A stretch of DNA of 64,000 nucleotides, from contig JABLWW010000014.1 of assembly GCA_013178295.1 (NCBI GenBank), positions 1-64,000 of the forward strand. The letters run 5' to 3'. The DNA comes from Anaerolineae bacterium (GTDB taxonomy: Bacteria; Chloroflexota; Anaerolineae; Anaerolineales; Anaerolineaceae). The notes beneath the pieces were generated by a model, which was not told where the DNA came from, searched no databases, and saw only the letters and a list, made by a program, of their open reading frames with translations. Made by a program: the position numbers and the translations under genes. Position 1 is the stretch's first letter. Each line of letters begins with the position of its first letter. This document shows, one piece after another, positions 32,164 to 41,400 of this stretch.

Positions 32164-32544
32164 ATGTCAAAATTCCTCCCCCTCAAACTCCACCAAGAAC
32201 TCAAAGATGCCGGTCTCCCCGTCATCTCCGTTGACGAAACCGGCAGTGTAACCATCGAAGGAGACGCCACACCCCAGCAGATCGCCACCATCGAACAAAT
32301 CAAAGCCGCACACGTCCCTGTCCCCTCCCTCCCCGAACTCGAAATCTCATCCATCACCACCGAAACCCTCATCAAAATGGTGCTCACCCTCTGGGATAAA
32401 GTCATCGAACAAAAACCCGATAAAGACCTCACCCTCAAAGACCAAGCCGCCGCCAAACTCACCTCCGCCAAACAAAACGCCGCCCAACTCCACGCATTCC
32501 TCACCCAAGAATACCAAAAAGAACACGATAAGCAAAAACCATGA
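32164..32544 (+). CDS. Small helical structural-gene-region protein
   Basis: A 126-residue protein. The first half reads like a small beta domain (GLPVISVDETGSVTIEGDAT). The second half is a charged coiled coil (LTLKDQAAAKLTSAKQNAAQL). It lies between fibre-like and connector-like genes and its stop overlaps the next start. Function unknown. Confidence 0.5.
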   Translation: MSKFLPLKLHQELKDAGLPVISVDETGSVTIEGDATPQQIATIEQIKAAHVPVPSLPELEISSITTETLIKMVLTLWDKVIEQKPDKDLTLKDQAAAKLTSAKQNAAQLHAFLTQEYQKEHDKQKP

Positions 32545-33212
32545 CCCTTACCCTTGCCTCTCTCCGCTCCAGCATCCGCCTTATCCTTGGCGATCCATCC
32601 GCCGCCCGCTACTCCAACGACAGCATAGACGATGCCATCCGCCGCGCACTCACCGACATCTCCCGCATCATCCCCAACCTCACCTCCGGCTCCCTCACCC
32701 TCTCCTCACCAGGCAGAGATATAGACCTCTCCCTCTGGGAGGGGTCAGGGGAGGGTCTCCCCATCCACGCAATCGTTTCTATTCGTTTCCCCCACGATGA
32801 ATCCGCAGACCCCGAATCTACCTATCATGACGCCTTCTACTTCTACACCTCCTCCGGGTCTCCATTCCTCTACATCCAAGGCAGCCGCATTCCGCAGTCC
32901 GGCGATAAAATCTCCTTTGAATACATCACCACCCACACTATCCAAAACCTCGACTCCGCCGCCCAAACCACCCTCCCCGAACACCTCGCCTACCTCCTCA
33001 CCACCGGCGCAGCCGCCTATGCCGCCATCTTTCGCTCATCCCAAATCTCCGAATACCAAGGCTCACGCGCATCCGATATGAACCAACTCTACCAATGGGG
33101 TAACCAACTCATGACCAACTTTCGCGGCATGTTAGCCGACCTCAAAACCACCCCCATCGCCCAAAACCGCCTCCCCGGCCTATGGAGACTCGACCAATGG
33201 GATGCAGATTAG
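32541..33212 (+). CDS. Head-tail connector-like protein
   Basis: A 223-residue protein. LRSSIRLILGDPSAARYSNDSIDDAIRRA at the N terminus is the signature seen in phage adaptor (gp6-like) proteins. The C-terminal half is helical (AAYAAIFRSSQISEYQG). A palindromic element (LSLWEGSGEGLP near residue 65-75) is read in the third possible frame. It overlaps the upstream gene by ATGA. Probably part of the portal-proximal neck. Confidence 0.6.
   Translation: MTLTLASLRSSIRLILGDPSAARYSNDSIDDAIRRALTDISRIIPNLTSGSLTLSSPGRDIDLSLWEGSGEGLPIHAIVSIRFPHDESADPESTYHDAFYFYTSSGSPFLYIQGSRIPQSGDKISFEYITTHTIQNLDSAAQTTLPEHLAYLLTTGAAAYAAIFRSSQISEYQGSRASDMNQLYQWGNQLMTNFRGMLADLKTTPIAQNRLPGLWRLDQWDAD
32725..32757 (+). repeat. 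Palindromic element in the connector-like gene
   Basis: CCTCTCCCTCTGGGAGGGG with tail TCAGGGGAGGG. Confidence 0.75.
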
Positions 33213-33252
33213 TACCCCTCTCCCTCTGGGAGAGGGGTTAGGGGTGAGGGTA
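33213..33252 (+). repeat. Palindromic element in a short spacer, next to a start codon
   Basis: CCCCTCTCCC/GGGAGAGGGG stem with tail TTAGGGGTGAGGG. The GAGGG of the tail lies 5 bases from ATG 33255 and may serve as the RBS. Confidence 0.75.
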
Positions 33253-33254
33253 AA

Positions 33255-33848
33255 ATGCCCCTCTACTTCACCGGCCCCCTCCAATTCTCCGCCCTCTACA
33301 AATGGGTCTGTCATGGCGAAAACTGCCCCGAATGCGCATCCCTCGAAGGAGAAATCCACCCCCTCGACTATTGGGAAGCAACCACACTGCCAGGCTTTCA
33401 CCCCAATTGTGATTGCTCCCTTGTCGCCGCCGCCCTCACCGAAAACCAAACCACCCGCGTTTTCGCCCGCGTCCTCAACTGGATGCTCGATGCCGGCATG
33501 TTCGCCAAAATCATCACCAACGCCCCCTATTCCTCCATGTACAAAATCTTCTCCCGCATCCTTGCCGCCGGTCAAGCAAAAAAACACGAAGACGAAGACG
33601 AATCCAGCGTTCGCACACACCGCCCTGGCAAAGGCAGCTACCACTCCGGCGGTACCGGCACCACCACAATGGGCGGAACACGCCGCACCTTCTCACGCAC
33701 CACATCCGGCGACTTCACATCACCCTCCTTCACCCACCCCGCCCCCATCGTCCAGGCAATAGACGGCATCATCACCCCCTACAACCACCTCAACCCGCGT
33801 CCCGAGATTCCACGCCCCGCCTCCATCTACGCATCCAACCGCACATAA
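33255..33848 (+). CDS. Second minor-head-like protein with paired cysteines
   Basis: A 197-residue protein. The N-terminal 60 residues (CHGENCPECASLEGEIHP and FHPNCDCSL) resemble the Cys/His segment of Mu gpF-like head proteins and the start of the protein at 26573. The C terminus is Ser/Thr/Gly-rich and low complexity. It may be a duplicated head-morphogenesis fragment. Function unproven. Confidence 0.55.
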   Translation: MPLYFTGPLQFSALYKWVCHGENCPECASLEGEIHPLDYWEATTLPGFHPNCDCSLVAAALTENQTTRVFARVLNWMLDAGMFAKIITNAPYSSMYKIFSRILAAGQAKKHEDEDESSVRTHRPGKGSYHSGGTGTTTMGGTRRTFSRTTSGDFTSPSFTHPAPIVQAIDGIITPYNHLNPRPEIPRPASIYASNRT

Positions 33849-34051
33849 TCCACTCGCTTATATGCAAAATACTTGCGCCCCTCCTCATACAGCAAATACC
33901 CCCGCCTCTCCATCGAAGCCAGCGCCCTACCCACATAAAACTGCCGCCCAACCGCCCTCTGAATCTCCGTCAGCGTCAAACCCTCCGGGTTTGCCTCCAA
34001 AGCCCCCCAGATCGCCTCATACAACCCCTCATTGTCCCGCGCGTTCCTCAC
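33827..34051 (-). CDS. Small winged-helix protein on the opposite strand
   Basis: A 74-residue protein from GTG 34051. GLYEAIWGALEANPEGLTLTEIQRAVGRQFYVGRALASMERRGY-type content is a compact winged helix followed by a LLYEEGRKYFAYKR wing. It overlaps the end of the preceding minus-strand gene by 23 bases and the end of the + strand head gene by 22. It could be a regulator. An in-frame longer start is possible. Confidence 0.5.
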   Translation of the reverse strand: MRNARDNEGLYEAIWGALEANPEGLTLTEIQRAVGRQFYVGRALASMERRGYLLYEEGRKYFAYKRVDYVRLDA

Positions 34052-34232
34052 GCACCCATTGCGTAACAAAAGCTTCTGTCCACCAGGTGCGTTTACCATC
34101 TCTTGGGTCATACAAAAATTTGACATCGTCATCCTCCCAATCGTCAGGCTGCCAGCCGCGCGCAAACAGCCACAAAATAACATCCCACTTCTCCGAAAAC
34201 TCACTTACATAAAATTCATCTTCAAATCCCAT
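34029..34232 (-). CDS. Small acidic protein on the opposite strand
   Basis: A 67-residue acidic, Trp-rich protein (EFSEKWDVILWLFARGW, then DPRDGKRTWWTEAFVTQW). Its ATG overlaps the ATG of the + strand gene at 34231 back to back (CATG), so the two cannot both have ordinary leaders. Function unknown. Pairing with the winged-helix gene suggests a two-gene unit. Confidence 0.45.
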   Translation of the reverse strand: MGFEDEFYVSEFSEKWDVILWLFARGWQPDDWEDDDVKFLYDPRDGKRTWWTEAFVTQWVREERAGQ

Positions 34233-34719
34233 GACCTACTCCCTCAACCAAAATTGCCACATCACACTCACCCATCCCAATGTCAACAGCGGCGACCCCT
34301 ACGGGTTTATTTTGCACTCAGAAGACCGCGACCGCGGCCCAGCCGTATCCATCCAGCGCACCACCTCCGCCGATGGCGACATCACCATCAAAATCTTCTT
34401 CTCCGTCCTCCTCGCCGACCAACTCATCAACCCCGATGGATCCGAGCACACCGACACCAGAGCCGAAATGTATTCAAAAATCCTTGAATACCTTGCCCAG
34501 ACAAGCGGTCTCGAACTCGAAACCTCCGCCGGGGTCTTCTCCAATGTCGGCGCCTCCGGCCATTCAGCAACCGAAATACACTTTGCGCCCCTGTCCATCA
34601 TCACCTGTCAATTCAACAACGCCGGCACCTACTACCCACCCGCAGACCCCGACCTCTACCTCGCCTCCGTCTGGGATGGATCGCTCACCTGGGCAACCTC
34701 CTTCTGGCGCAACGCTTGA
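34231..34719 (+). CDS. Phage tail-associated-like protein, unknown
   Basis: A 162-residue protein with alternating beta-strand character (NCHITLTHPNVNSGDPYGFIL, GDITIKIFFSVLLADQLI) that resembles small phage neck or tail proteins. It shares the C-rich codon use of the cassette and is its last + strand gene. No family recognised. Confidence 0.5.
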   Translation: MTYSLNQNCHITLTHPNVNSGDPYGFILHSEDRDRGPAVSIQRTTSADGDITIKIFFSVLLADQLINPDGSEHTDTRAEMYSKILEYLAQTSGLELETSAGVFSNVGASGHSATEIHFAPLSIITCQFNNAGTYYPPADPDLYLASVWDGSLTWATSFWRNA

Positions 34720-34740
34720 GGGGGGCTTGGCAGGCTTGCT

Positions 34741-35358
34741 TTACCACAGCGCGCTGGAGAGTGCCAGCAGACCAAAGACGGTGATGACAGCGCCCGCCAC
34801 GCGGTTGACCCATTGCAGCCCGGCGGAGGTAAAGCGCTGGCGCACCAGGCTGACCGCCCCGCTGAGCAGCAGCCACCACAGGGCAGAGCCGGTGAACACC
34901 CCCAGCACCACAACACCCGCCGCGCCGTAATCCCCGCCCGTGCCAGCCAGCCCCAGCCCGGCAAACACCGCCGCAAAGGAGAGGATGGTCATGGGGTTGG
35001 TCAGCGTGAGGAAGAAGGTAGAGGCATAGGCGCCCAAAAGCCCGCCCGCCGCGGCGGCAAGCGGCTGCTGCGCCGGTTTTGTCAGCAGCGTTTTGATCCC
35101 CAGATAGCAGAGAAAGACACCCCCGGCAAGACGCAGCCATTCCTGCTGGCTGACCAGCGCGTCGGAGATCAACGTCAGCCCAAAGGCGGCAACACAGCCG
35201 TAGAGGGCATCGGCGCTGGCGGCGCCCAGACCGGAGACCAGCCCGCGGGCGCGCCCTTCTGCCAGCGTGCGGCGGATGCACAGCACGCCGATCGGTCCGA
35301 CCGGCGCGGCGATGGAAAAGCCGATGATCAGCCCCCGCAGCAGAAATGAAAGATACAT
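34741..35358 (-). CDS. LysE/RhtB-family amino-acid exporter
   Basis: A 205-residue membrane protein with about six helices. The family's N-terminal motif GFSIAAPVGPIGVLCIRRTL is at residues 13-32, with GLGAASADALYG following and TLTNPMTILSF in the middle. Members export basic amino acids, homoserine or threonine. It stands alone, downstream of a chemoreceptor gene on the same strand. Substrate unknown. Confidence 0.85.
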   Translation of the reverse strand: MYLSFLLRGLIIGFSIAAPVGPIGVLCIRRTLAEGRARGLVSGLGAASADALYGCVAAFGLTLISDALVSQQEWLRLAGGVFLCYLGIKTLLTKPAQQPLAAAAGGLLGAYASTFFLTLTNPMTILSFAAVFAGLGLAGTGGDYGAAGVVVLGVFTGSALWWLLLSGAVSLVRQRFTSAGLQWVNRVAGAVITVFGLLALSSALW

Positions 35359-35421
35359 GATGGCTTCCTTGTGTGCGCCTGCGCCTGAGCGGGTTAGGCT
35401 GCTCGGCGGGGATGCGCAGAA

Positions 35422-37839
35422 TCACGCGGCGAAAAGCGGCGTTTTCTCTTCGTTGTCTTCCTCGCTGTTCTCTTCCTGTGCCGCAGGCGCGTCTTCTTTC
35501 TCTTCTTCTTGTTCCTCTTCCAGCGTGAACTGCGCTACAATATCCTGCAGTGTCTGCGCCATGTGTGCCAGGTCTTCGGCAGCTGCCGAGACTTCTTTGA
35601 CCTGAGCATTCATCCCGTCCGCCGCGGCCGAGATTTCCTCGCTGGCGGCGGTGTTCTCCTCGCTCAGGCTGGCGATGTTCTCGATGGCGGTGTTGACTTC
35701 GGCTGTGCTGGCGCTCATCTCCTCGCTGGCGGCGGTGTTTTCCTCTACAATCGAAGAGGCGGTCTCCATCATCTCGCTCAACTGGACGGTAAGGCTGCCC
35801 ATCTCCTGTGCCTGTTTGCTCAGTTTTTGGGCGGTTTGCACGGCTTTTTGGGCGGCAGCGTCAATCTGCTGCAGCGCATCCCCCGCCTGCCCGGCGCGGG
35901 CAACCCCCTGCTCCACCTCGCCGCGGCTTGCCTGCATCGCCTGGACGGCTTCGGCAACGGCTTTTTGCACCTCGCCGATCAGGGCGGCAATTTCGCGGGT
36001 GGAGAGGGCGGATTTTTCCGCCAGTTTGCGCACCTCGTCGGCAACCACAGCAAACCCGCGCCCGTGCTCGCCTGCCCGTGCGGCTTCGATGGCGGCGTTG
36101 AGCGCCAGCAGGTTGGTCTGCGAGGCAATATCCTCGATGGCGGAGACGATATCCACAATGCGCGCCGAGCGTTCCTGCATCTGCTGCATCTTTGCCGCGG
36201 CTTCATCCACGCGCGTCTGGATGGTCTGAATCCCGGCGATGGTCTGTGCAACAGTAGCAGCCCCCTGCCGTGCGGCTTGCGCTGTCTGGTCGGCGCTGGC
36301 GGCTTGCTCTTGGGCGGCGGCGGAGATGTCTTCCACTGCGGAACGGATGCGCTGGCTGGCTTCGGCGGCTTTGCCAATGGAAACAGCCTGCTCCTGTGCC
36401 CCGCGCGCCACACCCTCGATGGCGAGCGACATCTGCGCCATGGACATGGCGGCTTTGCCCACGCTTTCGGCCTGCTGGCTGGCGCCCCCGGCGGCTTGCT
36501 GCAGTGAGAGGCTGATCTGCTGCACCGCCTGCGCGGCGCTGCGCGCCGTCTCCACCAGCCCGGCGGAACTGCCGCGCAGGCTGTCGGCCTCGCTGCGCAG
36601 CTGCGCAATCACCTCGCGCAGACTGGCAACCATGCGGGCAAAGGCGCTGCCCAGCACGTCATCGGCGGAGATTGGCTGAACGGCAGCCGTCAGGTCTCCC
36701 AGCGCCAGACGCTGGGCAGCCTGCGCCATGCGCTGGAGATAGTCGGTCATGCGCTCAAAGGCTTGCGCCATCTCGCCCATCTCATCGCCGGAGCGGATGC
36801 GCACTTGATGATGCAGTTCGCCGCGGGCGATGCCCTCGGCAGCGCGCGCTGCCTGGCGGGCGGCGTTTGCCAGCGAGCGCGAGATAAACACCGCCAGCCC
36901 CATCCCCACCAGCGCCGCCAGAATAGTGATGGTGACGACCATGCTGCGCATCCTGCCCATGCGCTCCTCCACCCCGCGCTGGGCGGCTTGGTTTTGCTCA
37001 TCGGCGGCGGCTTTGATGCTTTCGGTGTTGCCGATGAGCGTGTTAATGGCTGTTTCCAGCCCGTCCAGAAATTCTTGCTGAGCGATGGCGGTTTCCAGCT
37101 GTGTGGTGCGTATCTCGATGATGCCGTCCTTACCAGTGACCAGTTCGTCCTGCTGGCGCAGCAGTTCGGCTGTCTGTTCGTCCAGCGTGCTGCTGGCGAT
37201 GAGCGCCTCGCGCTCCTGGCGGCGGCTGGTGTACTGTCCGCGCAGGGTAACCAGTTCGGTGGTGTCGCTTGCCGTCAAGCTGCGCGCTGCCAGAGCTGCC
37301 ATCTGCAGCCGCAGACGGTCAACGTTGATCATCTCAGGGGTTTGTTGGACGGATTGCAGCTTGCTTTGGAAGGTTTTGCTCAGCTCATCATGGCGGGCAA
37401 ACAGGTCTTTGAGGGCGGTTTCGCTGGCGACGCGCTGGCGCTGGCTCTGGCTGATGCGGTTGTAGTAGCCTTCAATGCGTCCGCGCTGGTCGCGTGCGGA
37501 TGCCAGCTGCACCTGCAACTCGGGGTCTTTGATCAACGCTGCCAGCTGCGTGGCGGTCTCATCCCACTGTGCTGTGGTGCGCTTGACCTCGCTGTCCAGC
37601 GCATCCAGGGTTTGGCTTTGAGAAGTGTTGTATGCCTGCTCGGCGGCGTGGACGATGCGCCAGGTGAGGCTTTCGAGCCGGGCGGCGTTGTCCACCATCG
37701 GCGCGCTGACGGCGGTGAGGCGCGCAAAATCGCCGCCCAGCCGCCCTGTGGAGAACAAAGCGCTCCCTCCCAGCAGCGCCATGAGCGCCACCACTGCCCC
37801 AAACGAAAGCAATAGCTTGCCGCGAATTTTGAGTTTCAT
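35422..37839 (-). CDS. Methyl-accepting chemotaxis protein with helical-bundle sensor
   Basis: An 805-residue chemoreceptor. The first membrane helix lies near 8-30 ([21 protein letters not shown]). The extracellular part to about 300 is entirely helical, resembling a four-helix-bundle type. The second membrane helix is [20 protein letters not shown], followed by HAMP and a signalling domain with [20 protein letters not shown] and [13 protein letters not shown]. The C terminus ends in a very acidic tail rich in Glu (about 25 residues) with no CheR-tether motif. ATG 37839 was chosen over a longer frame because the longer N terminus is not signal-like. Confidence 0.9.
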   Translation of the reverse strand: MKLKIRGKLLLSFGAVVALMALLGGSALFSTGRLGGDFARLTAVSAPMVDNAARLESLTWRIVHAAEQAYNTSQSQTLDALDSEVKRTTAQWDETATQLAALIKDPELQVQLASARDQRGRIEGYYNRISQSQRQRVASETALKDLFARHDELSKTFQSKLQSVQQTPEMINVDRLRLQMAALAARSLTASDTTELVTLRGQYTSRRQEREALIASSTLDEQTAELLRQQDELVTGKDGIIEIRTTQLETAIAQQEFLDGLETAINTLIGNTESIKAAADEQNQAAQRGVEERMGRMRSMVVTITILAALVGMGLAVFISRSLANAARQAARAAEGIARGELHHQVRIRSGDEMGEMAQAFERMTDYLQRMAQAAQRLALGDLTAAVQPISADDVLGSAFARMVASLREVIAQLRSEADSLRGSSAGLVETARSAAQAVQQISLSLQQAAGGASQQAESVGKAAMSMAQMSLAIEGVARGAQEQAVSIGKAAEASQRIRSAVEDISAAAQEQAASADQTAQAARQGAATVAQTIAGIQTIQTRVDEAAAKMQQMQERSARIVDIVSAIEDIASQTNLLALNAAIEAARAGEHGRGFAVVADEVRKLAEKSALSTREIAALIGEVQKAVAEAVQAMQASRGEVEQGVARAGQAGDALQQIDAAAQKAVQTAQKLSKQAQEMGSLTVQLSEMMETASSIVEENTAASEEMSASTAEVNTAIENIASLSEENTAASEEISAAADGMNAQVKEVSAAAEDLAHMAQTLQDIVAQFTLEEEQEEEKEDAPAAQEENSEEDNEEKTPLFAA

Positions 37840-37891
37840 GCTTCCTGCTCCCAGAACATGTTGAACATGGGGGATTTCCCCGTGTGCCAAT

Positions 37892-37900
37892 ATCATACCA
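37892..37900 (-). promoter_or_regulatory. Extended -10 promoter of the second chemoreceptor gene
   Basis: On the minus strand TGG precedes TATGAT (37892-37897), like the TGG-TAAAAT of the other chemoreceptor gene. No good -35 is visible. Confidence 0.35.
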
Positions 37901-37978
37901 TAAAGCGCGGCAGGAGATGCCCGGCGGCGCTTTACAGACAGTTTACAACCCGCGTTGCGTCAATCTCCGCCCCCGCCC

Positions 37979-38111
37979 CGCGTGTAGGATGCGGCTTGCC
38001 CCATTGGCTGCCCCCCTCCCATAGGGAGGGGCTGGGGGAGGGCGAATTGCCCCGCACTCCCACATGTAGGGGCTTGCCCCATCGCTCCCACGTGTAGGGG
38101 CTTGCCCCGTT
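37979..38111. repeat. Intergenic dispersed repeats
   Basis: Two tandem copies of CCCACRTGTAGGGGCTTGCCCC lie at 38058-38107, with a related GTAGGATGCGGCTTGCCCCATTGG at 37984. A perfect CCCCTCCC-ATA-GGGAGGGG hairpin is at 38013-38031. No gene lies between 37840 and 38449 apart from the leader RNA described separately. Confidence 0.65.
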
Positions 38112-38202
38112 GGAATTTGTGGGGTGAACCCCACCCTACGTGCTGTGCCCCTCCCTCGTCCTGCAGGGAGTCGCCGCATCTTCGCCCACCAGCAACTGGC
38201 GC

Positions 38203-38231
38203 TTGACAGGCGTGTCAAAAGCAGGTACAAT
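38203..38231 (+). promoter_or_regulatory. Promoter with palindrome over the -35
   Basis: TTGACA at 38203-38208 and TACAAT at 38226-38231 are 17 bases apart. TTGACA-GGCG-TGTCAA (38203-38218) is a perfect inverted repeat over the -35, a possible operator. Confidence 0.7.
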
Positions 38232-38237
38232 AATTTT

Positions 38238-38400
38238 AGTTATAAAATTCTTATTGTACTGGGTAATCATGTATTGATTGGCAGAAGCGGGGATCCGCAC
38301 CACTGATTTGGTCGCTTTGCGCCCCTTGATTCTGATGGCGCGGGCGGTGCGGGGAGCTAAATAGCGAAACCGGCTGACGTTTTCGTCTGCCGGTTTTTTT
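38238..38400 (+). ncRNA. Candidate structured leader RNA or small RNA
   Basis: The transcript from the promoter at 38203 would contain CCGCACC pairing with GGTGCGG (about 38292-38298 and 38346-38352). Inside lies a GCGCC/GGCGC stem and a small ACCA/TGGT hairpin, so a multi-branch fold is likely. It ends at a strong intrinsic terminator (38367-38400), 50 bases before the start of the RTX-type gene. It matches no riboswitch consensus I can recognise, including both cyclic-di-GMP classes. Confidence 0.45.
38367..38400 (+). terminator. Intrinsic terminator/attenuator in the leader of the RTX-type gene
   Basis: AAACCGGC, T, GACG pairs with CGTC, T, GCCGGTTT (single T-T mismatch), followed by seven T to 38400. 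It lies between a strong promoter and the gene it would serve. Confidence 0.75.
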
Positions 38401-38449
38401 ATCTTTAAACGCTGAAAAGCGCTTTTAACTGGGTGAGGAGGAACATAAA

Positions 38450-41400
38450 ATGAAAACGAGTTCTCTACGGACACAGCGCATCCTGACCGCGCTGCTATTG
38501 TGCGCGCTGCTGCTGGTGGCGGTTGTCCCGCTGCGCGTGGTGCGCGCCGATGATGACGCCCCGCCGACGATCCCACCGCCGGGCGAGACGACAAACACGA
38601 TCACCGGCACCAACGGAAACGATACCGTTACCGGCAGCGATCAGAATGACTACATCACCACTGGCGCCGGAAATGATACCATCAATGCCGGGTCGGGCGA
38701 TGATGTCATTGACAGCGGCACCCGCAATAGCAACAGCGGTGTGGGCGATTCTGTCGATGGCGGTGCAGGCACGGATACGGTGGTGCAAACTTCTGATAAT
38801 AATCAGACCTTCGATGCGGGGACGGGCGGAAACCCCGACCGCCTTTACGGCGATTCAAACAACAGCAGCCGCTACGATGCTCTGACCAGCGTTGAACAGC
38901 TGATCCTTGTCGGCGGCGGCAGCAATAACACCATTGACGCCTCGGAGTTTACCGGCGAGACCCAATTGTATGGAATGGGGGGCAAAGATCGACTGCTGGG
39001 CGGCAGCGGCAGCGATTATCTCTACGGCGGCGCCGGCGATGACAGCGGTACAGCCAGCGGTGTTACCCGCGGGCTGTGGGGCAATGGCGGGGATGACTTT
39101 CTCAACGGCGGCAGCGGCAACGATTACCTTAACGGCGGCAGCGGTGTTGATACTGTCTTGCGCGAAGCCAACGCCAACATGACCCTTACCGACAGCCAGC
39201 TGCAGGTGGGCGCCTCGGAGACGGATACCCTCGTCAGCATCGAGAAAGCCATCCTGACTGGCGGGGCGAGCGGTAATACCCTCAACGCCAGCGGGTTCAG
39301 TGGGGATGTAACGCTCAACGGTGAAGGCGGCAATGACACGCTGACCGGCGGTTCGGGCAACGATACGCTCAACGGTGGCGATGGCAACGACACGCTCAAC
39401 GGCGGCTCGGGCAACGACACGCTGAGCGGCGGGGCGGGGAACGACACGCTCAACGGCGGCAGCGGCACGGATACGCTCTCAGAGAGCGGGGATGTCAACT
39501 TCACCCTGACGGACACCACACTCAGCGGACTGGGGAGCGACACGCTTTCCGGTATTGAGAAAGCCATCCTGACCGGCGGGGCGAGCGGTAATACCCTCAA
39601 CGCCAGTGGGTTCAGCGGGGATGTGACGCTCAATGGCGCAGGCGGCGATGACACGCTGGCGGCGGTGCGGGGGATGATGCGCTCAACGGCGGCGAGGGCA
39701 ATGACACATTAACCGGTGGGCTGGGCGATGATGCGCTCAACGGCGGCAATGGTATGGATACGCTCTCAGAGAGCGGGGATGTGGACTTCACCTTGACGGA
39801 TACCTCGCTCACGGGCAACGGCACGGATGCCCTCGACAGCATCGAGGAAGCCATATTGACCGGCGGGGCGGGCGCCAACACCCTTGACGCCAGCGGGTTC
39901 AGTGGGGATGTAACGCTGAACGGCGCAGGCGGCGATGACACGCTGAGCGGCGGTGCGGGGGATGATGCGCTCAACGGCGGCGAGGGCAATGACACATTAA
40001 CCGGTGGGCTGGGCGATGATGCGCTCAACGGCGGCAATGGTATGGATACGCTCTCAGAGAGCGGGGATGTGGACTTCACCTTGACGGATACCTCGCTCAC
40101 GGGCAACGGCACGGATGCCCTCGACAGCATCGAGGAAGCCATATTGACCGGCGGGGCGGGCGCCAACACCCTTGACGCCAGCGGGTTCAGTGGGGATGTA
40201 ACGCTGAACGGCGCAGGCGGCGATGACACGCTGAGCGGCGGTGCGGGGGATGATGCGCTCAACGGCGGCGAGGGCAATGACACATTAACCGGTGGGCTGG
40301 GCGATGATGCGCTCAACGGCGGCAATGGTATGGATACGCTCTCAGAGAGCGGGGATGTGGACTTCACCTTGACGGATACCTCGCTCACGGGCAACGGCAC
40401 GGATGCCCTCGACAGCATCGAGGAAGCCATATTGACCGGCGGGGCGGGCGCCAACACCCTTGACGCCAGCGGGTTCAGTGGGGATGTAACGCTGAACGGC
40501 GCAGGCGGCGATGACACGCTGAGCGGCGGTGCGGGGGATGATGCGCTCAACGGCGGCGAGGGCAATGACACATTAACCGGTGGGCTGGGCGATGATGCGC
40601 TCAACGGCGGCAATGGTATGGATACGCTCTCAGAGAGCGGGGATGTGGACTTCACCTTGACGGATACCTCGCTCACGGGCAACGGCACGGATGCCCTCGA
40701 CAGCATCGAGGAAGCCATATTGACCGGCGGGGCGGGCGCCAACACCCTTGACGCCAGCGGGTTCAGTGGGGATGTAACGCTGAACGGCGCAGGCGGCGAT
40801 GACACGCTGAGCGGCGGTGCGGGGGATGATGCGCTCAACGGCGGCGAGGGCAATGACACATTAACCGGTGGGCTGGGCGATGATGCGCTCAACGGCGGCA
40901 ATGGTATGGATACGCTCTCAGAGAGCGGGGATGTGGACTTCACCTTGACGGATACCTCGCTCACGGGCAACGGCACGGATGCCCTCGACAGCATCGAGGA
41001 AGCCATATTGACCGGCGGGGCGGGCGCCAACACCCTTGACGCCAGCGGGTTCAGTGGGGATGTAACGCTGAACGGCGCAGGCGGCGATGACACGCTGAGC
41101 GGCGGTGCGGGGGATGATGCGCTCAACGGCGGCGAGGGCAATGACACATTAACCGGTGGGCTGGGCGATGATGCGCTCAACGGCGGCAATGGTATGGATA
41201 CGCTCTCAGAGAGCGGGGATGTGGACTTCACCTTGACGGATACCTCGCTCACGGGCAACGGCACGGATGCCCTCGACAGCATCGAGGAAGCCATATTGAC
41301 CGGCGGGGCGGGCGCCAACACCCTTGACGCCAGCGGGTTCAGTGGGGATGTAACGCTGAACGGCGCAGGCGGCGATGACACGCTGAGCGGCGGTGCGGGG

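Larger units (their letters stand above)
22760..34719 (+). mobile_element. Prophage-like or gene-transfer-like capsid cassette
   Basis: Seventeen mostly co-directional, overlapping genes include terminase, portal, minor head proteins, a protease-capsid fusion, a putative holin, an M23-like protein, a fibre-like protein and a connector-like protein. No integrase, tail tube, tape measure or lysogeny repressor is recognisable. Boundaries are the SOS-type promoter and the last + strand gene before the opposing LysE gene; no attachment repeats were identified at the right end. Confidence 0.7.

Noticed and set aside
38050-38110. Tandem CCCACRTGTAGGGGCTTGCCCC repeats considered as a CRISPR remnant.
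   Set aside because: Only two copies, no unique spacers of regular length and no cas genes; the same unit is scattered in other spacers.
38238-38400. Leader considered as a cyclic-di-GMP, fluoride or cobalamin riboswitch.
   Set aside because: The conserved cores of those classes (for example GGGCAAACC) are absent; it is kept only as an unassigned structured RNA candidate.
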